From Gigaspora margarita (lineage: Eukaryota; Glomeromycota; Glomeromycetes; Diversisporales; Gigasporaceae), in the NCBI GenBank assembly GCA_009809945.1, contig WTPW01000029.1:841262-905261 (forward strand): a DNA stretch of 64,000 bases, given 5' to 3'. Below the pieces are notes generated by a model that had not been told where the DNA came from, searched no databases, and worked only from the letters and a program-made list of their open reading frames with translations. A program made the translations under genes and the position numbers. This document shows positions 47,811 through 58,487 of this stretch, piece after piece. How positions within the stretch are numbered: the first letter of the stretch is position 1; each line of letters begins with the position of its first letter.

Positions 47811-48841
47811 ATGACGAGAATTAATAATAATAAGATAATGAGTTACTATTATTTCTATTATTTAGTTATAATAATCTTTAGTAATTCAATTTCAGTTTTT
47901 TGTCAGGAACAAAGAATATATCGTGAATTAATAATCGAACCAACTAAATTCACACCGGAATATAAACGAATTATTAGCCATGACGAATTACCAGTTGTAA
48001 AAAAATGAGTTATCAATAACTCTAAAATTATATCTTGAAAGCCATGGCTCTGTTTGGTACAATGTTTTTCATAAAGGTATTTTACATATGACTATTAATT
48101 ATTTATTAAAAAATTCTTTCAGGTTAGTCATATAAACTTTTTTATATTTAGGTAGATGGGAAACCAGTAATATTAGTATACCTGCACTCTGGTTAAAACC
48201 GAATGACTCAGTTCCGTTTCCAAGTTGCTCAATACCGGCAATAGTAACATTGGACTTGCTATGGACGGTTATGGATTCCTACTTAACCATGGTACCATAT
48301 AGCATACACAATTTCAAACCTCGACAAACGAATGAATTTTTATATGGATGGTGAATGGGTTGGATCTTTCAGTATCAAATATATTCAAGGTCAATCGTTC
48401 ATATTTAATGATGGTCCGTTATATATTGGATGGCATCGTTGGAAAGGATTTACTGGACAAATTAGGTAATTGTGGAATTTAATCAACCAAATTATCGATC
48501 TAAAATTTAAAGTCTGTATATTTTTTTTTTCGAAAAAAATTAGCAATTTTCGTCATTATAATTTTCGCCTATCTTATAGTGATGTATTAATGGATTATTC
48601 GGTGAGATTATTTTTTTGACTCAACATTCATAAACATATTTTTTACACAGTATTTCTTACAAGATTTTTAATTTAGGGAGAAGATCCAACGAAACATAAT
48701 GACAATGATGAAAGTTCGAAAAAATATTTTATTGATTTAACTATAGCATTCTTTCTTGGTATGATGGTACTGGCAGGTGGTCTTTTTATACATAAAATTA
48801 TAATTCGAAGAAGATATCAAGAAATCCCAAATCCTATGTAA
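47811..48841 (+). pseudogene. LamG domain gene, copy 6, frameshifted
   Basis: Exon 1 is 47811-48076, exon 2 is 48152-48465, exon 3 (22 nt, SDVLMDYS) is 48580-48601 and exon 4 is 48677-48841. All splice sites are conserved. Exon 1 has one extra A in the VVKN homopolymer run near 48003. Exon 2 lacks one base near 48230 and another near 48288, in the NRW codons. Exon 4 is open and ends RRRYQEIPNPM. The exon 1 change is a homopolymer indel and could be a sequencing error, but three shifts make inactivity likely. Promoter motifs are retained (47692, 47727). Confidence 0.78.
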
Positions 48842-49551
48842 TAAACGCATTACGTACTGAATTTGAAATTAAGAATTATTATATTACCATTTTACATGTT
48901 AAAAAAATGTCTCAATGTACCAATGAATTGAATTTATCACTTGTTATAAAAAAATTTTTGATTTAATAAAAAAAGAAAAACCATCATGCCATGCAGTTAT
49001 TATCATATGACAATTTACTCCTCATCATTATATAATTTACATATAGTTCTGTATTGCTGAGGTGTAATAATTAACGAAAAATTTCGAAGGTTATTAAAAT
49101 ATGTGTGATCTGTCTACACAATCTGGTTGTTTGCATAACCGCCATTTACAATTCTCCAGAATGCGTTGGCTCGCTGGTACAAATTTACCATATCCCATCA
49201 AGTTTCTGCATGATTATTCTAGAAATAGAAAAGATAAATCATTTACAGTATTAATTGAATGTATTGAATTGTAGCAGAATTTATTTCTACAACTATGGAT
49301 TATTACAATAATTAGCTAAACGATGTATGAATTTTTTTTTTTGCGTAAATTTTTTATATTGGTGATAATTTATTAAATAGATATCAATTTCCAACATTTT
49401 TTAACAAAAAAAAAGAAAATGATAAACCAATTAAATCATTTTCTATATTTTATAACACTCTTATAATCCAATATTTTTATTTATCGATAAGTTTATATTA
49501 ATGTTTTTCTCTTGGCATAAAAACATTTTTGAATAAGAAATAAGATACATC

Positions 49552-51081
49552 CTAATGTATGAAAAATTTTTTCAGAGAACTTAAATCTTCGCAATGAAAT
49601 TGATTACCGTAAACAAATAAATAAATTAATGTAGTATTTTTTCGAATAGCTTGTGCCAAGGCTTTTTCAACATTAAAATTAAAATTATTGTGAGAAATAT
49701 TTAGAGAAGTTAAGGTAGTATTTATACAAAGTGCCTCTGCAATTGCTTTTCCCCCTTCAAAACCAAGGCCATTGTATGAAACATTTAGAGAAGTTAGAGT
49801 AGTATTTTTGCGAAGTGCTTCAGCTAATGCTTTTCCTCCTTCAAAATTAAGATCATTATGTGAAATATTTAGAGAAGTTAGGGTAGTATTTTTACAAAGT
49901 GCCTTTGCAAGTGCACTCCCTCCTTCAGAATCAATTTTATTATAGCTAAGATCTAAAGAAGTCAAAGTAACGTTTCTATAAAGAGCATTTGCTAACTCTT
50001 TTGCACCTTTAGAACCAAGATGATTAATATAAATGTCCAAGGAAGTTAAAGTAGTATTTATGCAGAGTGCATCTGCTAATGCTTTCCCACCCTCAAAACC
50101 AAGTTGATTACAAGAAAGGTTTAGAGATGTCAGAGTAGTATTCTTACAAAGTGCCTCTGCGAAAGCTTTTCCTCCTTCAGATCCAATTTCACTATCATTA
50201 ATATCTAAAGAAATTAAATTAATGTTTTCACAAAGAGCACCTGCTAATGTTTTCGCATCTTTAGAATTAAGTTGACCATTATAGATAATTAAAGAAGTCA
50301 AAGTAGTGTTCTTACACAAAGCATCAGCTAATGCTTCCACACCTTTAAAACCGAGACCATTAAATAGAACTAAATCAGTTAAAGTTGTGTTATTGCTAAT
50401 AATCTTCATTAATAGATTTATATCTTCAGAGTCAAAATTGTTCAAACAAATACTTAAATAAACAATAGAAGTATTTATATTAAGACTTTCAAATATCATC
50501 TTATTAATCTTAATGTTAAGCGTTAAATATTTAAGCTTATTACTTGTTCTTAGAAACATTGCAACCAATGAACATTCAATGGCGTCTACAGCCTCATCTT
50601 TATAATTTCCTCTTTTTTCTGTAAAAATTGAATAATAAGATACCGGTATATCTACACCATATCCTTCAAATACAGTCTCATTTCTTCTTTTTTCTATAAA
50701 AATTGAATTATGAGATCTATCAGCACCATAACCTTCATGGTTAAGCCAATCTTTAATACCATCAGTCAATTTAAGACCAACACTTTTAGTATAACTTGAG
50801 TAATCGAATAATGGTCTTGAATATTTTGGAAGAATAACTTTAAAAGGATTTATCAAAGCTTTTTCTTCAGTATTTAATGTCAAAATATAGATTCTTATAA
50901 GTCTTCTATCTTTTATATAATCTGTTGGTTCACTCCATAAAATTGGTACAATAATTCTACACCATTGACGGTTTACAAGAAGACATGAAAATAAACCTTT
51001 ATAATCAGTTCTGAAGTCATTACAATAAATTTGAAAATTATTAAATATTTTGAAAAGGCATTCGTTAGGTAAGTATATCAT
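49552..51081 (-). CDS. F-box and leucine-rich-repeat protein, intact
   Basis: A single exon of 509 aa. Residues 1-50 form an F-box-like start (MIYLPNECLFKIFNNFQI, then LVNRQWCRIIVPILW). F-boxes bind Skp1 and bring substrates to SCF ubiquitin ligases. Residues ~205-500 hold eleven RNase-inhibitor/NLRC3-type LRRs of 28 aa with consensus NTTLTSLNLSxN followed by GxEGGKALAEAL. These form a curved substrate-binding surface. The linker (residues ~115-190) has a small internal duplication (NSIFIEKRRNE / YSIFTEKRGNY). The repeats are ~84 nt at DNA level and very similar, so copy number could change by slippage. This is the only whole member of five to six copies in the window. It converges on broken LamG copy 6. 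Substrate unknown. Confidence 0.85.
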   Translation of the reverse strand: MIYLPNECLFKIFNNFQIYCNDFRTDYKGLFSCLLVNRQWCRIIVPILWSEPTDYIKDRRLIRIYILTLNTEEKALINPFKVILPKYSRPLFDYSSYTKSVGLKLTDGIKDWLNHEGYGADRSHNSIFIEKRRNETVFEGYGVDIPVSYYSIFTEKRGNYKDEAVDAIECSLVAMFLRTSNKLKYLTLNIKINKMIFESLNINTSIVYLSICLNNFDSEDINLLMKIISNNTTLTDLVLFNGLGFKGVEALADALCKNTTLTSLIIYNGQLNSKDAKTLAGALCENINLISLDINDSEIGSEGGKAFAEALCKNTTLTSLNLSCNQLGFEGGKALADALCINTTLTSLDIYINHLGSKGAKELANALYRNVTLTSLDLSYNKIDSEGGSALAKALCKNTTLTSLNISHNDLNFEGGKALAEALRKNTTLTSLNVSYNGLGFEGGKAIAEALCINTTLTSLNISHNNFNFNVEKALAQAIRKNTTLIYLFVYGNQFHCEDLSSLKKFFIH

Positions 51082-51084
51082 TTT

Positions 51085-51301
51085 AAAAAAGATTGAAAAG
51101 TGTTATACGTATCAACTTAAATTTTCATAGAATGGTTACACATGTAATGAAGTTTATTAAATACAGTACGTATATCGTGTGAAACGTTGTACAACTAACA
51201 CAGCCGAAGGCTCTAATTTTATATGTTGCATGTTATTGTATTAAATTAGTTTAGTCACTCGGTTTAGCTATCCTAAAAGCATCTAGATCCCGTTTAATAA
51301 C

Positions 51302-51350
<49 letters not shown>

Positions 51351-51720
51351 CATGTATATATTTGCAAATCAAGGATTTTTCGAATAAACTTGGCGTTAGC
51401 TGGCGCACCAATTTTGTCATAGCACTGATTGACTAACGGCTGTACAAAATTTGATTAACGCCCGTGATCTACAAAATTTTCTTTGATTGACTAACGGCCG
51501 TGATCTACAAAATTTGATCCGACGTAATTTCGACCGGGAATTAGCTTTTAATTTTTACATTTAAAATAGTACGTACAGTACATAGGTGTGGTAAAATTGG
51601 CCAATAAATAATTTCATTTAATGGATGCTTGTGGTTTCATTAGTAAAATTTTAATCTTACAGTATAATTCAATATTTATAATAATACTTTTCTCTTAAAA
51701 TTAATTATTGTTAATAAGTA
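51085..51720. other. Upstream region of the F-box/LRR gene with a (TA)n run
   Basis: The 5' flank of the minus-strand gene holds a TA microsatellite at about 51306-51345. An imperfect direct duplication (GATTGACTAACGGC...GATCTACAAAATTTG) lies at about 51428-51512. No other gene is seen. Confidence 0.6.
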
Positions 51721-52830
51721 AATTTAACATAAAAATTTTTTCAGAGCGTTTATAATTTCCGTCAACATATAAATAGATTAATGTACTATTTTTTTTTTTT
51801 TACAGAGAGCCTCTGCTAAGGTTTTTTCAACATCAAAATTAAAGGTATTGTAAGAATTATTTAGAGAATTATGGTAATATTTATAAAAAACAATTCTGCA
51901 ATTACTTTCCCCTTTCAAAATTAAGATTATCTGTAAGAAATATTTAGAGAAGTTGAGGTAATATTTATGCAAAATGCTTCTACAAATACTTCACTCTTTC
52001 AAAATTAAGATTATTGTGAGAATTATCTACAGAAGTTTAAGTAGTTTTTGTACAAAGTCCCTTTGCGAGTGTTTAGGGAAGATAGAGCGTTGTTTTTACG
52101 AAGAGCTTTTGCGATTGTTTGTCTTCTTCAACCCCAAATTCACTAAGATTAATATCTAAAAAGTTAAATTAATGTTTTTGCAAAGAACAGCCAATGTTTT
52201 TGCTCCGTCAGAATAAAGTTAGCCATCATAGATACTTAAAGAAGTCAAAGTAGAGTTCTTACAAAGAGTATCAACCAATATTTTCGCACACTCAAGACCA
52301 ATAAGATCAAAAAGAAATAAATTGACTAATGTTGTGTTATTGCTAATAGATTTCACTGTCAATTTTATATCTTCAGAATCATAATTGACTAAACAAGAAC
52401 TTATCGTATAGACCCGAAATAACGCACAGGGGTGTTATTTCGAATCTCGGCCCGAATTAAGCTTAATTCGGGCCAAAACTTGTAATTTCACCCCTGCGCG
52501 TTATTTCGGGTCTATACGGTAAATAAACAATAGAAGTATTTATATAAAGACGATTTTATTAATCATAAAGCTTTTTACTTATTCGTAGAAACATCGCAGC
52601 CAATGAACATTCTCTTTTCAATCAATTCTTTTGGTATAAATTGAATACTCAAATAATGATCTTGAATATTTTGGAAAAATAACATTAAAAGGAATTATCA
52701 GATCTTGTTGTTCAGTATTTAATGATAAAATAACATTAAAAGGAATTATCAGATCTTGTTCTTCAGTATTTAATGATAAAAGATAAATTCTTATCTTTAA
52801 CGTTGAATACTATACCGTTATTGATATATC
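51720..52830 (-). pseudogene. Second, highly diverged F-box/LRR gene remnant
   Basis: Minus-strand LRR words (for example the complements of FDVEKTLAEALCKK and LNISHNN-like units) run from about 51730 to 52560. They are interrupted by a TA-flanked MITE at 52402-52521. Upstream, 52620-52800 resembles the F-box linker and contains a ~57-bp tandem duplication (AGGAATTATCAGATCTTGTT). It lies head-on behind the intact gene and is much more diverged than the module copies, so it is an older duplicate. Confidence 0.65.
52402..52521. mobile_element. Tc1/mariner-like MITE (120 bp), TA target
   Basis: TCGTATAGACCCGAAATAAC at the left end is mirrored at the right end (GTTATTTCGGGTCTATACGG), with TA on both sides. 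The centre is a second palindrome (GGCCCGAATTAAGCTTAATT). Same family ends as 12622-13566 and 63355-63667. It interrupts an LRR unit, and the LRR sequence joins cleanly when it is left out. Confidence 0.8.
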
Positions 52831-53232
52831 ACTATCACTAATACCTTCGCAAAGAACGCTTCGTAAACAAAAAATTTTAACATTCCAACTTATTTAAACC
52901 AAAAAAAATAAATTACTCAAGATTTAATAAAAAAAATTTTTTTTACAAACTATAAAACGAACTTATATTTCAATACACTTTTTTGTATATAGTCGACTCC
53001 GTATAAAGATCTTAAAATCTTTTAATTTTATCATGGTTGATAACATTATCGGTCCTCAATAAACATATAGCGAACTTCTTTTTTTTTTTTTAGGTAGAAA
53101 GAATTGTCTGCATTTTTTTTATAATATTCTATTCTTATAAAAATAAAAATAAATAGCAAAAAGTTATATAAATGTTTAATAAATAAACTATTTTTTTGCG
53201 AACTTAAAAAGACGATATAAAGATAGGGACAC

Positions 53233-53414
53233 TTGAAGAACAGTTAACCAGTGATCGACAATCACATGATAAGCATATAATGACATCATTTGTTTACCAG
53301 AATTAAAACAAACTGGTCTAAAATACCCCTAACCTAACCCTAACTTAGGCCGATGTGATGTTGTGATGATCGTCATGTGATGTTGTGATGATCACTGGGT
53401 TAACTCTTCTTCAA
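53233..53414. mobile_element. TIR element with telomere-like interior
   Basis: TTGAAGAACAGTTAACCAGT at the left is mirrored at the right end (CACTGGGTTAACTCTTCTTCAA), with further arms reaching CACATG. Between them lies CCCTAACCTAACCCTAAC. It is the second small foldback in this window that contains CCCTAA-type sequence. Target duplication unclear. Confidence 0.55.
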
Positions 53415-53656
53415 TCTACCCTTAATACTGTATTGAAAATTGACTTAAGTCATTCTAGTCATTCTTCAAGGTTATACTAATACTTATATAGTATAATTAT
53501 GTTTTTAATTGTGCTTTACAATAATTGAGGCTATATCGATACGAAAAAAACCTTTATTGTAGCATGTACGTATTACCGACAATATAATCTGATAACGTTT
53601 TAGCTACGTTAGGCCAGACCAATTTAATTCGGTGGTTTACATTACATCCTGCTCAC

Positions 53657-53688
<32 letters not shown>

Positions 53689-53689
53689 G

Positions 53690-53958
53690 NNNNNNNNNNN
53701 NNNNNNNNNNNNNNNNNNNNNNNNNNNNNNNNNNNNNNNNNNNNNNNNNNNNNNNNNNNNNNNNNNNNNNNNNNNNNNNNNNNNNNNNNNNNNNNNNNNN
53801 NNNNNNNNNNNNNNNNNNNNNNNNNNNNNNNNNNNNNNNNNNNNNNNNNNNNNNNNNNNNNNNNNNNNNNNNNNNNNNNNNNNNNNNNNNNNNNNNNNNN
53901 NNNNNNNNNNNNNNNNNNNNNNNNNNNNNNNNNNNNNNNNNNNNNNNNNNNNNNNNNN
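53690..53958. other. Assembly gap preceded by a G homopolymer
   Basis: A run of about 27 G at 53663-53689 leads into 269 unknown bases. The left and right flanks need not be truly adjacent, since the composition changes sharply across the gap to T-rich DNA. Confidence 0.95.
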
Positions 53959-56900
53959 CCCTAATCTGGGAGTTTTTTTTTCTTTAGATCTGCTTTTTTT
54001 TCATATATTTATTTTTCTTTTTTTGCTTTGCTAGAAACTCAAGTAGAAATGGTTTTGCGAATTTTAAGATAAGTGGTTTTTTGTTGCTTTCTTTTTTTTT
54101 AGTTCTTTTTTTTTTTAAACCTACGCCAACTTTTGTAGGTTTGTTTTTCAGAAGACTAGATAGTAGAGATTTGATTCGGAATGCTGAGTTATATAGTTTT
54201 TTTTCGTAGCTTTTTTTTCTTTTTTGAATAACAGTTTCTTTTTTTTTAGGTTTTTTTCGCTAAAAAACTAAGTAGAGGGCTGTTGTAGTGGGTGTCGTGT
54301 TTATGCCATTATTTCAGAGCCGTCGTTTGTAGAAATTTTAGGATTCGTCATTTCAGTATTGTAGTTGATATGCTCACCATTTCGGTGACGTCGTTTGTGA
54401 CAATTCTAGATTTTGTTGAGATTTTCGTTCTTGGTATGCTTTTTCGTTGTTCTTCTTGGTAAGTAAGTCTTGTCAGGATTTCTTGTTTTTTTTTCTCCTT
54501 CAACCAACTTTTTTTTCTCTAACTTTGGAGCAAGTTCTAGTATATCTTTCAGTTTCGCTTCGCTAGACTGAATCTTGCAAGATAAGTAGTTTTTTTTTAT
54601 TGTTTTTTTTTTCTCAGATTTAGAGCCTTTTTTTCTGTGGGTTTAGTGTGATTTTGTAGTTTCGGTATTGTCATTTTGGAGGCTTTCGTATTAAGATAAG
54701 TGGTCTTTCTTATTGCTTTTTCTTTTTTTTCTTCTTCTTTTCGAGTTAACTCTTCTTTTTCTTTGCCAGAATAATAGGTAAGTTGCTATGGTGTTGTCAC
54801 ATGTTTTTGCTATTTTAGTATTATTGTTGAAACCTTTGTTAGTAGGTCTTATTGCTATTAGAGCTACAGGAATGATTTTGCCGCCTTGGTATCGTCTTTG
54901 AAGCCTTTATTGGTTGGTCTCATCACTTCTAATTTTGTTGTTTTTCTTAGTATAATGAAGCCAGAGGAGATTCTCGTGGAGGTTCGAAGTAGTTTAATAT
55001 CAAGTTGAATAGTTTGTATCGTGAACTTGTGGCACTGTTTTTAGAGCAATATGGATTGATAGATATATTATAAGATTTGATTATCAAAAAAATATATAGG
55101 AACAAAAAGCATAAATAGATATTTGTTTAAAGGACCTCAATAATTCTAAAGATATAAAACAAGAATTCTTTAGTTTTTTTTTGTTGAGTACGAAATTGGT
55201 ACTGGGCATACGGTCGTGATGTTATAATACTGTAATATTGTAATTAATGTATTACACTAATAAATTTTAATAAATTAAAAAATTGTATATATAATTATTT
55301 TTTGATTTGTTTTGTAGATCTGAGCTGAGTTAATGCAAAGATATCTCCACAACTACCTGACCAGACTTAGTAAAATTTTTTTTATTTGAATTCTATAAAT
55401 CTATAGAATTCAAATAAAAAAAAATTTATTGAGTTTGGTAAGGTAGTTACTAAGATTTTTGATTTAAAGTTTTGAAAATTTTTAATTTTTTTTTTAATGT
55501 TGGATTCTCTGAGTGTGATCAGGTTCTGGATTACACAAAAGCTATCAATACATCTGATATAATCATGTGATCACATAATCACCAAAAATAGCAATCACAT
55601 GACATTTATGAAATCTAATTGGCTAAAAGGCCAGAGATATATAACTTATATATCTTTGGCCAGAGATGCCTAGAAAAACCCATTCTTGCAAAGTGCCAAA
55701 AAACCTTGGTTTGCTTGCAAAGTATCGAAAAAGCCTAGATTATTTTTCTTGCAAAGTGCCAGAATATTAAAAAAAAATAAATAAAAAACAAAAACAAAAA
55801 CAAAAAGAACAAAAAATGTCAAACAAAAAAATAAATAAAGCACTAACTAAACCTTTATTTTTCTAAAGAGGCATTCTTGAAAATTTACAAATTGCTAGAG
55901 AAAGCAATTGTATGTTCTTGCAAAGTTTTGGAAGGCTAAGTTGGCTTGCGCAAAGTAGCAAAAAGTTGTTGGATCTTGTAAAGTGCCAGAGAAGTTAGAA
56001 TTGGTGTTTTTGTAAAGTGTAGAAATAAAATAAAAAAATTTAAAAAATAATAAATAAAAGAAAAAAATTGAAAAAAACAAAATGAAACTAAACGAAACAA
56101 AATAAACCCAAAAAAAAAACAATGAAAAAACAATGTAAAGTTGATAGAAGATCTAAATTATAAACAAGAAAAATAAACAAAGGTCTAATCTGATCTTGTA
56201 CTATAATCATTGAAACATTTCGAAACATTTCGAAAATATTAGTAAAACATGTTCTTGATATGATCCAGGGTACAGATCTACTGATCCAGCTTGATTTTCC
56301 AGTTCTAAAATATTTTGAAAGAATTCAAAATATTAAAAATGTTAAAAAAAAAAAAAAAAGAAAAAAAGATAACTGAAAAATCTATGTTTTCGACGAGCTA
56401 TGTTATTAATAAAATAAACCTTTGATTTTATATATTTAAACAAAAAAAACCGATTATTAGCCCCAAATCTGTATATAAATACTCTGTAGCTCATATTGTA
56501 AAAATATTGGCATTATGTGATTCTTGCGAATAAATTCATAAGAATGAACAAGCTTTATTCTAGCAAAATTTTGAGATATAGAAGAGATACACCAAAAGAT
56601 AATGCACTATTTAACCGTGTCATATTAAATATATTAATTCAAGAAATTTGATATTTTGGATTTTTATATTAACTTGATTTATACTAATTCATATTATACA
56701 ACTTTTAACCTTACCAAAAAAGTGGTCTTTTTTTTATGAATCAAAAAGTATGAAATTACATAAGAGTTAATTAAATTTTAATATTTTTGAAAATATAACC
56801 AAAATAAAAAAGATGTAATTTTTATTAATTAATACAAATATAATTAGAAAACTTTCAAAATTTAATATATTATCTGTTATGTAGAAATATTATATAATTG

Positions 56901-56970
56901 CAATTTATAATAGCTTATTATATTTGCTTTTATTGATCAACAATAATCGGTAATATCATTTCATATGATT
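53959..56970. other. T-rich region without a recognised gene
   Basis: Long T runs with scattered GATCTGC, CTTTGCTAGA and GGTAGTATT-like words to about 55200. A near-perfect palindrome is centred near 55405 (arms containing TTTATTTGAATTCTATA, extending imperfectly to 55345-55460). At 55670-56020 degenerate direct repeats of CTTGCAAAGTGCCAGA occur four to six times. At 56140-56350 a segment is repeated at 60035-60200 on the far side of the kinase/Sel1 locus. No coding frame is supported. Confidence 0.55.
56140..56350. repeat. Direct repeat flanking the kinase/Sel1 locus, left copy
   Basis: Shares GTCTAATCTGATCTTGTA, CTGATCCAGCTTG and GTTCTAAAATATTTTGAAA in the same order with 60035-60200. Together they bracket the kinase-Sel1 genes, which suggests the locus lies between duplicated segments. 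Confidence 0.55.
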
Positions 56971-56976
56971 TACTAT

Positions 56977-58144
56977 CTATAAAAAAAAAATGTTAATAAA
57001 GAAATAAAATACAATGATACAATTTATTAGAAAAACTAAATTACAATTACCTTGATATTTGTAACTACTATTAAATGAAATAAAATTACTTTTATAATGT
57101 GAAACAATATATACTTGCATATCTTCATTTTTTATATTTTGTAGTCTTTTATCAGATTTTGATAATTCTGTTAAGATATTTTCATTATTCTGCCATTCTG
57201 TAAAGATATTGCAAATTTCTACTGCTGTTGGTCGGTTTTCTGGTATAGTATCCCAGCATTTCTTCATTAAATCTGCATAGCATATTGCTGTATTATCATA
57301 AATATGTGGTCGCAACCCATCACATATCTGTAATTGAAGTAACGAATTTTGCACAAAATGTACAGATTTACCGTATAAAATTTCCCACATGATTATGCCA
57401 AATGAGTAAATATCTGATGCTTTAGTATATGGTTGTTTATTCAAAACTTCAGGAGCAATGTATGGTAAAATTCCATAAATTCCATCAGATTTTGATTTTA
57501 ATTCAATATTAGCAGTTATTGAAAGTCCTAAATCTGCAATATATGCACTTTTAAAACTGTTTAATAGTATATTTCCACTATGTAAATCCCGATGAATAAG
57601 GTCATTAGAATGAATTATCTGAAGATCTGATGAAATGCATTGGAGCAGATTTAATTTATCCTTCCAATCTATTCTTGCTATAGTAGTTAAATTCTGGCGC
57701 AAGCAACCTTCTGAAGCGTATTCCATGACAAAAATATAATCTTTAGAAGCTTTATCTTTTGATATACCAAAACATTTTAGAAATGTTGAATCTTTAAGAC
57801 CGATATCACAATACGCTTTTAACTTAATAGAATATTATATATATATTCAGATAATTATAAATCATGAACAACACAATAAAAATATTTAATAAATATTACC
57901 TCTCTTATAAATTCTTCATGAAAATTATTTGATTTATGAAGTAATTTAAGTGCAACTGCTCTATTAAAATTTTGACTTTTATCATACCAACTAGCAAGAT
58001 ATACAGTTGCAAATCCACCTTTACCTATCTCTTTAATATCTTTAAACTCATCATAAGAAATCCAAGATAAGTTATATTGATTTTCAGTCAACATTTTTTT
58101 TAAATCATCCTCGACTTCTGAATTATGCGTCCATTCACTTGTGG
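56977..58144 (-). CDS. Tyrosine-kinase-like protein kinase
   Basis: Minus strand. An exon at 58144-57900 ends FIRE|GT, and the intron (57899-57823) is followed by an exon from 57822 starting LKAYCDIGLKDSTF. Motifs in order: glycine loop GKGGFATVYLA, VALKLL lysine, the FVMEYASEGCL hinge, catalytic loop HRDLHSGNILLN, ADLGLS in the DFG position, YIAPEV, the DIYSFGIIMWEI helix, and CWDTIPENRPTA. This is a complete kinase core of the TKL-like type expanded in AM fungi. DLG in place of DFG is common in this group and need not kill activity. The frame runs on to a stop at 56977 with a hydrophobic tail, but a donor (CAAG|GTAATT, 57050) suggests that tail is intronic and a last exon is missing or unrecognised. 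The ATG at 58092-58094 is probably internal: the exon continues upstream as SEWTHNSEVEDDLKK. Likely serine/threonine signalling; substrate unknown. Confidence 0.8.
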
Positions 58145-58244
58145 CTAATAATTAATTACAAAATTTAGTCAGTCTTAATCATAAATAAACTAATAACAAT
58201 ATATTGTAGTTAATAATAAATAAATAAATAATGAAAGATAATAC

Positions 58245-58264
58245 CTGATGCTAACTCTTTTTCC
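58245..58264 (-). other. Candidate 20-nt micro-exon linking Sel1 array and kinase
   Basis: On the minus strand GATTAG precedes it and GTATTA follows it, giving proper AG and GT borders. Twenty bases turn a phase-2 donor (58491) into the phase-1 entry needed by the acceptor at 58145. The encoded linker is EKELAS. The three phases fit exactly, but no transcript evidence is available. Confidence 0.45.
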
Positions 58265-58487
58265 CTAATCGACGATTTAAATTTATTAAATTATTAAATA
58301 TTATATATTTCAAAATACAGTATAATTAATTTATTGCCTTAAAGAGTGCACAACCTAGATTTATCAATCGAATAACAAGATCAGGTGTAATTATCTTACA
58401 AACTATTATATTTTTGATTTCAAATACATCTGATCTTATGATTTGGTTGTGATATGTCACGATACTCCCCAAATTTAAATTTAATAT

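Larger units (their letters stand above)
5497..51081. repeat. Six-unit array of a duplicated LamG + F-box/LRR module
   Basis: Conserved units lie at about 5497-7990, 8262-11400, 22790-26690, 29820-35030, 36270-40150 and 47118-51081. Each shares an upstream block (landmarks TTAATAGACCAGACCAATTTAA, GGTCTCATAATTCATACATT, GATTCACGGGACTCAAAAA), a plus-strand four-exon LamG gene, a 3' block and, in units 2-6, a minus-strand F-box/LRR gene or its remains. Units 4 and 5 have the LRR part truncated at the same place and fused to the same P segment, so they descend from one already-truncated unit. Mobile elements separate and invade the units. Confidence 0.85.

Noticed and set aside
53632-53964. Open frame through the G homopolymer and gap
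   Set aside because: Consists of a glycine run and unknown bases.
54000-56130. Phenylalanine-rich frames in the T-rich region (e.g. 55895-56122, minus strand)
   Set aside because: Translations of T/A homopolymer runs without domain signals.
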